The notes below the pieces were generated by a model. It saw nothing but the letters and a program-made list of their open reading frames with translations. It searched no databases and was not told the origin of the DNA. 64,000 nt of DNA from Candidatus Pantoea bituminis (GTDB taxonomy: Bacteria; Pseudomonadota; Gammaproteobacteria; Enterobacterales; Enterobacteriaceae): NCBI RefSeq assembly GCF_018842675.1, contig NZ_JAGTWO010000004.1, positions 3,472,001 through 3,536,000 of the forward strand, read 5' to 3'. Shown one piece after another: positions 19,008-28,395 of this stretch. How positions within the stretch are numbered: position 1 is the first letter of the stretch; each line of letters starts with the position of its first letter. The translations under genes were made by a program, and so were the position numbers.

Positions 19008-20419
19008 ATGACAACAGCCTGCCCAACAGGGATGGCGCCGACGCACGCTTCGTCGGCACCCAACAACAGCTTAGCGGGACGCATTGATGCGCTGCCTTCC
19101 TCCGCCGGTTTGTGGCGTTTCATTTCTTTGCTGGCGCTAGGCGGCTTCTTCGAACTCTACGACCTGTTTGAAACCGGCTATATCAGTTCTGGCTTGCTGG
19201 CCACCGGCGTTTTTCATACGGGCAGCGCAGGCGTGTTTGGCTTTTCCGATCAGGCCGCTTTTGCTTCTGCAACGTTTCTGGGTCTGTTTTTTGGCGCAAG
19301 CCTGTTAGCACCCTACGCCGATCGCTTTGGTCGCCGCCTGACGTTTATGTGCGCACTCATGTGGTATGGCCTGTTTTCGCTGCTGATGGCTTTTCAGCAA
19401 AGCGCCGAAATGATCATCCTGTTCCGCTTTCTAGTCGGTATTGGCTTGGGCATTGAGCTTGTCACCATCGATACCTACTTGTCGGAATGGGTACCTACGC
19501 ATCTGCGTAGCCGCGCCTTCGCGTTTTCATTTTTCATTCAGTTTCTCTCAGTGCCTGCGGTGGCTTTGATGTCGTGGTGGCTGGTGCCGCAAACCATCCT
19601 CAGCCTGGAAGGCTGGCGCTGGGTGGTGATTGCAGGCGCGCTCTGTTCACTGGTGATTTGGTTTATTCGCAAAAACCTGCCGGAATCGGCACGCTGGCTG
19701 GCGCAACAAGGCCGTCATCAAGAGGCGCATCAGGTGCTCTCGGCAATGGAAAAGCGTTGTGGCATGACGCCGGGCGCAGATTTTCCACCCGATGATGCCG
19801 CGGCACAACTGCCGAAAAAGGGCGTTTCAGCGAGATTTGGGCACCCGCTTATCGCAAGCGCACCCTGATGCTGGTGGTAATGAATTTCTTCCAGGCAATT
19901 GGTTTCTTCGGCTTCGGTAACTGGCTGCCCGCGCTGCTGTCGGGCAAAGGCACCACGGTCACACACAGTTTGCTTTATGCCTTTTTTATCACGCTGGCCT
20001 ACCCGCTCGGTTCATTGATTTGCAGCCGTTACGCCGATAAGTTTGAAAATAAATGGCAGATTGTGATGTCGTCGCTGATGACGGTGATATTCGGCACGCT
20101 GTTCGCCTTCCAGACCAATCCGGTGCTGCTGATTATTTGCGGCTTTTTGATCACCTATTCCAACGCCTGGCTGACATTTAGCTATCACGCTTATCAAACT
20201 GAGATCTTCCCGACGCATATTCGCGCCCGTGCGGTTGGCTTTTGCTACTCGTTCAGCCGCTTATCGACAGTGTTCAGCAGCATTTTGATTGGCTTGATTT
20301 TGCAATACGCCGGCACGCAAGGCGTGATCGCCTTTATTGTGCTGAGTATGCTGATGGTGATGTTGTCGGTGGGAATTTATGGCCCGAAAACGCGCGGTAT
20401 TGATTTAGAGAATATTTAA
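19008..20419 (+). pseudogene. MFS transporter of the metabolite:H+ symporter type, with one frameshift
   Basis: Motif A (APYADRFGRRLTFMCALMWYG) and VGIGLGIELVTIDTYLSEWVPTHLR-type loops mark the sugar/organic-acid symporter branch of the MFS. The frame breaks at about 19823-19827 (GTTT). One added T continues KKGVFSEIWAPAYRKRTLMLVVMNFFQAIGFFGFGNWLPALL, giving 470 residues and about 12 helices. It sits 190 bases after abgT but has its own gap and may be an independent uptake gene. The substrate is not evident. Confidence 0.8.
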
Positions 20420-20440
20420 CATCTGCGCTTGTTTTTTTAA

Positions 20441-20638
20441 GTGCGAGGTCGTTTGGCCCCACCTCGGTCCTCTTGAGTGCGAGGTCGTTTGTCCCCCACC
20501 TCAGTCCTCCCCCATATATGGGGGAGGAAGATGCTGCAACATGCGAGTATTGAAGCTGCATGTGGCAGCGTCTCCTTACTCAAATACGGCAGCGTCTCCT
20601 TCCCCGCTTCGCGGGGAAGGCCGGGATGGGGGACAGCG
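20441..20638. repeat. REP/BIME-like repeat cluster 2
   Basis: Same modules as at 5838-6154: GTGCGAGGTCGTTTG.CCCC, CTCCCCCATATATGGGGGAG, ATGCTGCAACATGCGAGTAT, then the inverted CCTTCCCCGC-TTC-GCGGGGAAGG module. It lies between convergent genes. Confidence 0.8.
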
Positions 20639-20670
20639 TACGCCGTCTAAAATGCGTACGCCACCAAAAA

Positions 20671-21987
20671 TCACTTGCCTTCCAGCACCTTGATATCTGC
20701 GCTACCAGTGCGATCCTTCACATCTTTACGCTGTTCGGCAACGTCTTTAGCGCTGACCTGTTTGTCGGACTTATTTCCCCAGCTGGTGCGGATAAAGTTC
20801 ACCACATCCGCGACCTGCTGATCATTCATGCGCCAGCCAAATGCAGGCATGGTGATGGTGGATGGCGCACCTTTCACACCCGGCAATTCGCCGCCCACCA
20901 GCACGATATGAATCAGCGAGGTTGGATCGTCAGCTAACACCACCGGATTGCCGCGCAGCGCAGGATAAAAACGTTGATAGCCGCTGCCATCGGTTTTATG
21001 ACACGCTGCACAACTGTCGACATACAGCGAGGCACCCGCCTGATGATCATCCCCTTTCCACAGCGCTTTCGCCGTTGCCTCATCAACGCTGAACACCGTT
21101 TGATGCGGATCTTTCGCACCCAATGATTTCAGATAACGCGCAATCGCCGTGATGTCACTGTCGCTCAAGTGCTGCAAGCTATGCTCAACCACTTCGGTCA
21201 TGCCGCCAAAGGCTGCGGTGTGATCGTTACGACCGTAACGCAGGAACTGGCTCAAATCGTCTTCACTCCAGCGGCCTAAACCATCGCGGTTGTCGCCGCG
21301 CAGGTTGCTGGCGGTCCAGCCGTCAACCGGTGCGCTGCTGCCAGACAGATAATCATTCCCTTCGTTATTGGTCAGGGCTTTCTCTTGCATAGTGATGCTA
21401 CGTGGCGTGTGGCATGCGCCGCAGTGGCCTAAGCCTTCAACCAGATAACGTCCTCGTGCCAGCGTGGGATCTTCCTGCTCAGCCGGCTTGAAAGCCTTCA
21501 CTTCCGGTGCAAACACAGTACGCCAAATCGCCAGCGGCCAACGCATCGAAAGCGGCCAGGGAATATCGCTGTCTTGATTAGCTTGATTAACTGGCGCAAC
21601 GCCATGCATGAAATAGGCATACAACGCCTTCATGTCGTCATCATTGACCACTGCATAAGAGGGAAATGGCATCGCCGGATAGAGCGTATCGCCATTTTTC
21701 GCCACGCCGTGACGCACCGCTTTTTGGAAGTCGTCGTAGCTGTAATCACCGATCCCGGTCGATTTATCCGGCGTGATATTGGTCGAATAAATAGTGCCGA
21801 TCGGAGTGACCATCGGTAAACCACCCGCAAAGGGTTTTCCGTCTTTGCTGGTGTGACACGCCACGCAGTCACCGGCACGCGCCAGATACTCGCCGCGCTT
21901 TACCAAATCGCTGTTGCTGTCGTCCGCCAGTGCAGAGAACGTCAACGTGCCCAGAATCAGGGCCAAAATGCCTTTTTTCATCGCCAT
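20671..21987 (-). CDS. Gluconate 2-dehydrogenase, cytochrome c subunit
   Basis: 438 residues with a Sec signal peptide (to about residue 21) and three haem c sites: CVACH (41-45), CGACH (189-193) and CAACH (326-330). It takes electrons from the FAD subunit in the periplasm and passes them to the quinone pool. The start (MAMKKGIL) follows AAGGAAC, five bases after the FAD subunit stop. Last gene of a small-FAD-cytochrome operon. The same triad serves gluconate, 2-ketogluconate and sorbitol dehydrogenases. I favour gluconate because of the GntR-type operator ahead of the operon and gcd nearby, but 2-ketogluconate cannot be excluded. Confidence 0.88.
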   Translation of the reverse strand: MAMKKGILALILGTLTFSALADDSNSDLVKRGEYLARAGDCVACHTSKDGKPFAGGLPMVTPIGTIYSTNITPDKSTGIGDYSYDDFQKAVRHGVAKNGDTLYPAMPFPSYAVVNDDDMKALYAYFMHGVAPVNQANQDSDIPWPLSMRWPLAIWRTVFAPEVKAFKPAEQEDPTLARGRYLVEGLGHCGACHTPRSITMQEKALTNNEGNDYLSGSSAPVDGWTASNLRGDNRDGLGRWSEDDLSQFLRYGRNDHTAAFGGMTEVVEHSLQHLSDSDITAIARYLKSLGAKDPHQTVFSVDEATAKALWKGDDHQAGASLYVDSCAACHKTDGSGYQRFYPALRGNPVVLADDPTSLIHIVLVGGELPGVKGAPSTITMPAFGWRMNDQQVADVVNFIRTSWGNKSDKQVSAKDVAEQRKDVKDRTGSADIKVLEGK

Positions 21988-21992
21988 GTTCC

Positions 21993-23777
21993 TTATGCCT
22001 GCACCAGTGGACCTGGATTTTTCAGGTACTGCTCGCGGATGGCTTTCGCGGACCAATACGTCAGCGCCGCCACCATGCCTGTTGGGTTGTAACCCAGCCC
22101 TTGCGGGAAGGCTGACGCGCCCGGTACAAACACATTCGGCACATCCCAGCTTTGCAGATAGCGGTTAACCGCGCTGGTGTTGGGATCTTCACCCATGATC
22201 GCCCCGCCATTCATGTGTGTGGTTTGATAAACGGTGGAATCGAAATGGCTGTCAGCGGTTTTCGCGGCGCCCATGATCAATTTAGGGTTCATCGCTTCAG
22301 CAATTTTGTGCATTTTGCTGACCATGAACTGCGCCATCTTGATGTCGTTTTCCTGCCAGTCAAAGGTCATGCGCAGCAGCGGCTGGCCGTGGGCATCTTT
22401 GTAGTTAGGATCGAGATCAAGGTAATTGGCACGATAAGATTGGTGCGCGCCGTGGGCATCCATCGACACGTGATGGGTGTAAGTGTCCGCGACGGCGGCT
22501 TTCCATTTACTGCCCCAGTTTGGCGTGCCGGTCGGCGTCGGCAGACCCGAAATCGGTTTGGTACCCGCTTGGTTAACCCAGAACGGCGAACCACCGACAA
22601 AGCCGTGCGGGCCGTGATCAAAGTTGTCGGCATTAAAGTCATCCACACCTACGCCTGCGCCACCCGCACCAATAAACGGATTGGTGGTGGTGTTTTTGTC
22701 GAACAGCGCTTTAAGCGTGGAGATGTTTTGGTACGCGAAGTTGCGACCAACGGTGCCTTCATTGGTAATCGGGTTATAGGGCTTGCCAATGCCCGACAGC
22801 AGCATCAGATGCACGTTGTGGAACTGGAAAGCAGAAAGAATCACCAAATCCGCCAGCTGCTCAACTTCACGGCCTTGACCATCAACGTACGTCACGCCGG
22901 TGGCGCGCTTTTTGTCATCGGTCAGATTAACGCGCAGCACGTAAGCGTTGTTGCGTAATTCAAACTTCGGCTCCTGACGCAGCGCGGGCAGGATGTTGAC
23001 GTTTGGCGATGCCTTGGAATACATGTAGCACGCATAACCGCTGCAGTAGCCGCAGAAATTACACGGGCCCATTTGCGCGCCGTAGGTGTTGGTATAGGGG
23101 CCAGAAGTGTTCGCTGAAGGCAAGTCATAAGGATGATAGCCAACCGATTCTGCCGCCTGGGAAAAGAGCTGCGCCGAGTAGGTGCGCTTTTGCGCTGGCA
23201 ATGGAAACTTATCTGAGCGATCGGGTGCAAACGGGTTGCCACCGATCTCTTTGCCCACCACTTTACCGTTGATGCTCCACGGCGTACCGGAGGTGCCAAA
23301 CACTTTCTCAGCCTTGTCAAAAAAGGGTTCCAGCTCGTCGTAGTTCACGCCGAAATCTTGAATCGTCATGCCTTCAGGAATGAAGTTTTTGCCGTAACGC
23401 TCTTCGTAATGACTCCGCATACGCAATTCAGTCGGATCAACACGGAAGTGCACGCCAGACCAGTGCAGACCCGCGCCGCCGGTGCCGGTGCCGGGTAAAA
23501 AGGCAGCCAGTTGACGATAAGGCACGGCGGTTTGCGACGCGTTATGGCGAATCGTTACGGTGCTTTTTGACAGATCCTGGAACAGCTTTTTGCGGATGTT
23601 ATAGGTCAGTTCATCAATGGATTGCGGATACGATCCATCAGGATACGTATCGCGATGCGGACCGCGCTCCAGCGCCAGCACGGTTAACCCGGCTTCGGTC
23701 AGCTCTTTCGCCATGATTGCGCCAGCCCAGCCGAACCCAACAATCACCGCGTCTACTTTTTTATTTTCGTTAGCCAT
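21993..23777 (-). CDS. Gluconate 2-dehydrogenase, FAD (GMC) subunit
   Basis: 594 residues. The GMC oxidoreductase fold begins with the ADP-binding motif VIVGFGWAGAIMAKELTEAGLTVLALERG (split by the usual GxGxxG). CNFCGYCSGYACYMYSKASPN is the cysteine-rich segment typical of the membrane-bound gluconate/2-ketogluconate dehydrogenase group, and MGEDPNTSAVNRYLQSWDVPN plus GYNPTGMVAALTYWSA are the C-terminal active-site region. It oxidises the C2 hydroxyl of gluconate in the periplasm after TAT export as a complex with the small subunit. The ATG (MANENKK) is two bases after the small-subunit stop. Confidence 0.9.
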   Translation of the reverse strand: MANENKKVDAVIVGFGWAGAIMAKELTEAGLTVLALERGPHRDTYPDGSYPQSIDELTYNIRKKLFQDLSKSTVTIRHNASQTAVPYRQLAAFLPGTGTGGAGLHWSGVHFRVDPTELRMRSHYEERYGKNFIPEGMTIQDFGVNYDELEPFFDKAEKVFGTSGTPWSINGKVVGKEIGGNPFAPDRSDKFPLPAQKRTYSAQLFSQAAESVGYHPYDLPSANTSGPYTNTYGAQMGPCNFCGYCSGYACYMYSKASPNVNILPALRQEPKFELRNNAYVLRVNLTDDKKRATGVTYVDGQGREVEQLADLVILSAFQFHNVHLMLLSGIGKPYNPITNEGTVGRNFAYQNISTLKALFDKNTTTNPFIGAGGAGVGVDDFNADNFDHGPHGFVGGSPFWVNQAGTKPISGLPTPTGTPNWGSKWKAAVADTYTHHVSMDAHGAHQSYRANYLDLDPNYKDAHGQPLLRMTFDWQENDIKMAQFMVSKMHKIAEAMNPKLIMGAAKTADSHFDSTVYQTTHMNGGAIMGEDPNTSAVNRYLQSWDVPNVFVPGASAFPQGLGYNPTGMVAALTYWSAKAIREQYLKNPGPLVQA

Positions 23778-23779
23778 GC

Positions 23780-24516
23780 TTACGTTCTCTCTCCGCGAAT
23801 CGACACTGACGGGAACGGATATTGTTCGCCGCGCTCTACCCAATCCATAAAGTCGGCGCGGGCGCCTGGGAAGCCAATCAGCTTCCAGCCCACCATGCCT
23901 TGATTGCCGCCGTGGATCGGATCGCTGAAGAAGCCTTCGCGGGTGTTTTGAATCAGGAACGCAAAGAAGGTTTTACTTGGCAGTTGTTTGAACTCGGCTT
24001 TGCCGCTTTCCATTGCCTGTAACAAGGCGTCTTGCTGGTCGCCAGTCAGCTCAGCGAACACTTTTCCATGCTGCTGTTTGCTATAGTCATCCGCATCGGC
24101 GAGGCCCAGCCGATAGATTTGCTGTGGCACCAGCGGCAGCTGATAACCCAGCTCTTTCGGCAAGTCAGGATTGAACGGTCCCTGCATGTACCAGGTTGCA
24201 CCGGTCGCATAAGGGGTGTTCATCTGACGATCGATAAATTCCGGTACGCCCGCTTCCAGTGCGCCGGGACCCCGATCATCTTTGGGGATCAGGCGCGCGA
24301 CCGCCGCCTTAATAAAAGCGAACTCTTCGGCAGTAAACCAGTTGGGTTGATAATCACGCGCCTGTTGCGGGCCGGTTGAATTTACTTCTGCAGCCTGCGC
24401 TGCCATTGGTGTTGTGAATGCACCCATAGTAGCGCCACCCACCGCCATTGCTGGCGCCAGGGTGATGGTCTTCAGCAAAAAATCCCTGCGTGAATGACCC
24501 TTTTTTGTTCTGACAT
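23780..24516 (-). pseudogene. Gluconate 2-dehydrogenase small (gamma) subunit, with one frameshift near the start
   Basis: The body carries a TAT signal (SRRDFLLKT) and the subunit-3 pattern [29 protein letters not shown]...[12 protein letters not shown]. The natural start appears to be the ATG at 24516 with a GAGG site seven bases before it. From there [13 protein letters not shown] is read only if the run of six T (24501-24506, + strand) had seven, giving 245 residues. Without that base the only in-frame starts lack a ribosome site. It is the first gene of the operon and likely carries the TAT signal for the FAD subunit as well. Confidence 0.85.
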
Positions 24517-24608
24517 GACATTGCCTCAGTACCGCATACAATGCGGCATGAAAGAGTAATTGATTGCGTTGTAATGGTTTTTATAAGCGGTTTTAGGGTT
24601 ACAGCTTC

Positions 24609-24626
24609 ATTGTTACCGGTAACAAT
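24609..24626. promoter_or_regulatory. GntR-type operator ahead of the gluconate dehydrogenase operon
   Basis: ATTGTTACCGGTAACAAT is an 18-bp perfect palindrome with the TGTTACCGGTAACA core of the GntR/IdnR gluconate regulators. It lies about 95 bases upstream of the first gene of the operon, in the divergent region shared with sbmA. This suggests induction by gluconate. Confidence 0.65.
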
Positions 24627-24791
24627 TGCCGTTAGTGTAACACCGTTAGCCACAAAGATTGAGGGGATGGAAACAAAATCGCACAAATTCATTAACATCC
24701 ATCGCCACGCATTCATTGTCTGATACATCACATCACTTACAGAGAGCAGCCAAAAACGTTATAACAGTCTGCACACAACAGCGGAGAACCT

Positions 24792-26032
24792 ATGTTTAAG
24801 TCCTTTTTCCCCGGCCAGCGCTGTTTTTTAGCTCAGCAGCGATTTGGAGCTTGCTGGCTATTTTTGCGTGGTTCGGTTTTGCCGATCGTATACCTGCGTT
24901 ATGGCCAGCTTTTGATGCCGCAATGAAACAGCCTTTACCGACCACGGCAGCACGCTTTATCGCTGCCAGTCAGCTATGGTTTTATGCCTATTACTGGATC
25001 ATGGTGACCGTTTTCGCGCTGGCCTGGCGGGTGATTGATAATCATCCTTGGCAGCGTTGGTCAGTGTGGGGTTCAGCCCTGATTATCTTTGTGACCTGGT
25101 TTGGCGTGCAGGTTGGCGTGGCGATTAACGCCTGGTATGGGCCTTTCTATGACCTGATCCAGAAAGCGCTGACGAAAGCCGGTTCGGTACAAATCAGTGA
25201 ATTTTATGGTGAAGTCAGAGCATTTTTAGGCATCGCACTGATTGCCGTAGTGATTGGCGTAATGAACTCATTCTTCATTAGTCATTGGGTGTTCCGCTGG
25301 CGTACCGCGATGAACAATTACTACATGCACAACTGGCAACGCCTGCGTCATGTCGAAGGCGCCGCTCAGCGTGTACAAGAAGACACCATGCGCTTTGCCA
25401 CCACGCTGGAAGATTGGGGCGTGAGCTTTATTCAGGCAATTATGACGCTGGTGGCCTTTTTACCGGTGCTGGTCACGCTGTCACATCACGTTAAAGATGT
25501 GCCGTTTCTGGGTAACATTCCCTATGCGCTGGTGATCGCCGCGGTGCTGTGGTCAGTGTTTGGTACCGGGCTGTTAGCATTGGTGGGAATTAAACTGCCG
25601 GGGCTGGAGTTCCGCAATCAGCGAGTAGAAGCAGCATATCGTAAAGAGCTGGTTTACGGCGAAGATGATGCTTCACGCGCCTCGCCACCCACCGTGCAGG
25701 AGCTGTTCAGCCGGGTACGGACTAACTATTTCCGCCTTTACTTTCACTATCTCTATTTCAATATCACCCGCATTCTTTATTTGCAGGTGGATAACGTCTT
25801 TGGCTTGTTCCTGCTGTTTCCGTCGATTGTGGCAGGCACCATTACGCTGGGATTGTTAAACCAGATTACCAACGTATTTGATCAGGTGCGTAGCTCTTTC
25901 CAGTATCTGATTACGTCGTGGTCAACGCTGGTGGAGTTAATGTCGATCTACAAACGTCTGCGCAGTTTCGAGCAGATTTTGCAGGACATTCCGCATGAAG
26001 AGATGATGCGTGAGGCGTCCGAAGAGGTGTAG
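24792..26032 (+). pseudogene. sbmA: Peptide antibiotic transporter SbmA, with one frameshift near the start
   Basis: The ATG at 24792 begins MFKSFFPG as in E. coli SbmA. The run of six T at 24824-24829 needs one more for the frame to continue FFSSAAIWSLLAIFAWFGF. The rest is uninterrupted and very similar: IIFVTWFGVQVGVAINAWYGPFYDLIQ, FRWRTAMNNYYMHNWQ, EGAAQRVQEDTMRFA, FRNQRVEAAYRKELVYGEDDASRA. The restored length is 413 (E. coli 406). SbmA is an inner-membrane proton-driven importer of microcins, bleomycin and proline-rich peptides. Real loss would give peptide resistance, but the homopolymer suggests error. Confidence 0.88.
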
Positions 26033-26063
26033 TTTGGGCTTGGACTGTGCTGGCTGTCGTTTA

Positions 26064-26550
26064 GTGCGAGGTCGTTTGACCCCACCTCAGTCCTCCCCCA
26101 TACATGGGGAGGAAGATGCTGCAATATGCGAGTATTGAAGCTGCATGTGGCAGCGTCTCCTTCCCCGCTTCGCGGGGAAGGCCGGGATGGGGGACAGCGA
26201 ATACCTCACCAAAGCAGCGAATACCTCAGTACGCTAAGTGCGAGGTCGTTTGGCCCCCACCTCGGTCCTCCCCCACACATGGGGGAGGAAGATGCTGCAA
26301 TATGCGAGTATTGAAGCTGCATGTGGCAGCGTCTCCTTCCCCGCTTCGCGGGGAAGGCCGGGATGGGGGACAGCGAATACCTCACCAAAGCAGCGAATAC
26401 CTCAGTAAGCTAAGTGCAAGGTCGTTTGCCCCCACCTCAGTCCTCCCCCATACATGGGGGAGGAAGATGCTGCAATATGCGAGTAGTAAAGCTGCATGTG
26501 GCAGCGTCTCCTTCCCCGCTTCACGGGGAAGGCCGGGATGGGGGACAGCG
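26064..26550. repeat. REP/BIME-like cluster 3: three tandem units of about 175 bases
   Basis: Three copies of a unit of about 137 bases start at 26064, 26238 and 26414 (periods 174 and 176), separated by about 38-base linkers that contain two AGCGAATACCTCA motifs. Each unit holds the CTCCCCCAT.CATGGGGGAG hairpin, then GATGCTGCAATATGCGAGTA, then the inverted CCTTCCCCGCTTC.CGGGGAAGG hairpin and GGGATGGGGGACAGCG. The cluster lies between the convergent ends of sbmA and yncE. Confidence 0.85.
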
Positions 26551-26584
26551 CGCAGAGGACAGAGGACGCACGCAGAGATCAGAC

Positions 26585-27637
26585 TTAAAGCGCTATACGC
26601 ATCACGCTGTCTGGATTTTTCGGTGGCTCTTTACGCGAACCCGGCTGCTTGACGCTAACAAACAGCGCTTTGCCATCGGCTGACAGCGCCAGGCTGTTCG
26701 GCAGACCCGGCGTTTTCACCGTACGCTTCACCTTGTAGCTGCTGGCATCAATGATGCTCACTTCGCCCGCTTTACGGTGTGTCACATACAGCTCATCGCG
26801 ATCGGCATTGAACAGCACCGCCAGCGATTCCGGCACGTCAATCTTATGAATGACTTTTTGATCGCGTAAATCAACGACCAGCACCTGCGACTGTTTTGAA
26901 TCGCTGAGGAACGCACGCTGACCTTTTGTATCCAGAGCGATATTCAGGAAGAAATGCTCTTTTTCCGCATCAATCTTCTGCTTTTTCTCAATGGCATTGG
27001 TACGCGTATTGATAGTGACCAACTCGCCGTCGCTATTGGTGACATAGATTTTTTGCGCGTCAGAATCGACGGCTAAACCGGTGCCCATTTTGCCGGTGTT
27101 CGTCACGGTGCTGATCAGTTGCAGCGTTTTACCGTCAACGACCCACACCACGCTTTCAGGGCCTAAACCCGTGACGTAGACGCGATCGGTTTTCGCATCA
27201 ACGGCCACCTGACGCGGCTGCAGTGGACGCACGTTTTCACCACGCTTGCGGCTGTCCAGCACCAGCGTGTTCAGCACTTTGCCGCTGCTGGCGTCAACAG
27301 AGGTTAACGAGCCATTCACGGTATTGCCGAAGTAAAGAATATTGGTTTGCGGATTAATCGCAGCGCCAAAGGTTTTCAGCTCAGTGTTGATTGATTGCTT
27401 CACCGCTAAATCCTGCGGATCAAGACGGAAAACGGTGCCGCCTTTGCCGTCAGTGTTTTGCGCAGTCGCCAGGAAAAGTGCGTTATCTTTCTGGCTTACT
27501 GCCAGCTCGTAAGCACCTTTACCAATCGGTTGATTCAGATCTTCAGCTTGTGCAGCCAGTAGACCCGAAACAGAAAACAGTGCTGTTGCCAGCAGCAGAG
27601 GACGCAGCGCCCATTGCTTAGTCGTTAAAGCTTTCAT
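26585..27637 (-). CDS. yncE: YncE, secreted beta-propeller protein
   Basis: 350 residues (E. coli 353). A signal peptide (LLLATALFSVSGLLAAQAE) is followed by a seven-bladed YVTN-type propeller. Matching stretches include IGKGAYELAVSQKDNALFLAT, VRPLQPRQVAVDA, TGKMGTGLAVDSDAQKIYVTN and PNSLALSADGKALFVSVKQPGS. E. coli YncE is periplasmic, binds DNA in vitro and is iron-responsive; its role is not settled. The start was moved to the ATG after TATGGAGAAG; the longer frame has no support. A Fur-like box lies about 230 bases upstream, beyond an ERIC-like element. Confidence 0.92.
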   Translation of the reverse strand: MKALTTKQWALRPLLLATALFSVSGLLAAQAEDLNQPIGKGAYELAVSQKDNALFLATAQNTDGKGGTVFRLDPQDLAVKQSINTELKTFGAAINPQTNILYFGNTVNGSLTSVDASSGKVLNTLVLDSRKRGENVRPLQPRQVAVDAKTDRVYVTGLGPESVVWVVDGKTLQLISTVTNTGKMGTGLAVDSDAQKIYVTNSDGELVTINTRTNAIEKKQKIDAEKEHFFLNIALDTKGQRAFLSDSKQSQVLVVDLRDQKVIHKIDVPESLAVLFNADRDELYVTHRKAGEVSIIDASSYKVKRTVKTPGLPNSLALSADGKALFVSVKQPGSRKEPPKNPDSVMRIAL

Positions 27638-27715
27638 AACTTCTCCATAGTAAATCCACCGCGAAAAGCAGCGGAAAGAAAGCCCATCATTGCAACCTGA
27701 TAAATAAAGCAAAAA

Positions 27716-27840
27716 TTCCCGTCATGCTTCTCATAGCAGGCTCGTTGGCTGCTCTCATTCACGCGAATCACTGACCTCAATATGCTCATCAGGATTTACG
27801 GATTTGCCGCCTTCCTACAACGCGAATTATTTAGGGTATA
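27716..27840. repeat. ERIC-like (IRU) element 1, degenerate
   Basis: About 125 bases with the general IRU layout: CCCGTCATGCTT... at one end, a degenerate ACTGACCTCAATATGCTCATCAGGATTTAC centre split around the usual AGTAAG dyad, and a CTTCCTACAACGCGAATTAT / TTAGGGTA end. It lies between yncE and its Fur-like box. Confidence 0.55.
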
Positions 27841-27863
27841 AAAAATGAGAATGGATATTTTTT

Positions 27864-27882
27864 GAGAATAATAATTATTTCG
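27864..27882. promoter_or_regulatory. Possible Fur box upstream of yncE
   Basis: GAGAATAATAATTATTTCG matches the 19-base Fur consensus at 13 positions by eye. A further GAGAAT lies just upstream. yncE is iron-responsive in E. coli. Confidence 0.4.
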
Positions 27883-27926
27883 GTGGGAAAGTGACAGGAT
27901 TATTATTGCCAGGTACTGGCAGAAAC

Positions 27927-27959
27927 GCCGACAGGACGCCCAAAGGCGTCCTGTCGGCG
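27927..27959 (-). terminator. Terminator of the YhcN/BhsA-family gene
   Basis: A long perfect stem (CGCCGACAGGACGCC / GGCGTCCTGTCGGCG) with a short loop. On the - strand it is followed by TTTCT. Confidence 0.7.
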
Positions 27960-27970
27960 CAAGAGATAAC

Positions 27971-28180
27971 TTATTTAGTCAATTCAGCGGTCATGTGTAC
28001 GCCGTTATTGAAGTAAGCTTCAGTCACTTTATAGGAAGCACCAGTTTCCTGAGCCTGTGCAGCGATTTTCGCTTCTGCACCATCCAGCGTAGTGCCGGTA
28101 GCGGTCACGGTTTGTGCAAAACCAGCAAAAGGCAGGAGTGAAAGAGTCATTACAGCAGCAAAAGTTTTGATGGTATTCAT
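27971..28180 (-). CDS. Small periplasmic protein, YhcN/BhsA/McbA family (DUF1471)
   Basis: 69 residues from the ATG after AAGGAA; the upstream in-frame ATG is less well placed. A signal peptide (MNTIKTFAAVMTLSLLPFAGFA) precedes a mature domain of about 47 residues, with ATGTTLDGAEAKIAAQAQETGASYKVTEAYFNNGVHMTAELTK spread over the family's single alpha/beta fold. Members such as BhsA and McbA affect biofilm formation, stress tolerance and surface properties. Its specific role is unknown. Monocistronic, with a strong terminator. Confidence 0.85.
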   Translation of the reverse strand: MNTIKTFAAVMTLSLLPFAGFAQTVTATGTTLDGAEAKIAAQAQETGASYKVTEAYFNNGVHMTAELTK

Positions 28181-28395
28181 GGTCAATTCCTTGGTCAATT
28201 TTTAAGAAGTTAGGCGCTGTCGCCTTGTTGATAGATATATTAGGTGAGAAGTTGATCAAGAAAAAGCGGAGAGATTTGCTGAACTCATTCAAAATAACTG
28301 ATTATAAAAAGCACAATTAGCGCAGTAAAGACGCAAAAGGTTAATTCACTATGCCAAATAAAAAAGGCAGCATATATCGCTGCCATAGAAGAAAG

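Noticed and set aside
22152-22958. 268-codon + strand frame
   Set aside because: Antisense to the GMC subunit of gluconate dehydrogenase; no family match.
26064-26550. CRISPR array
   Set aside because: The units are about 175 bases with hairpins and similar linkers, not short direct repeats with unique spacers; no cas genes.
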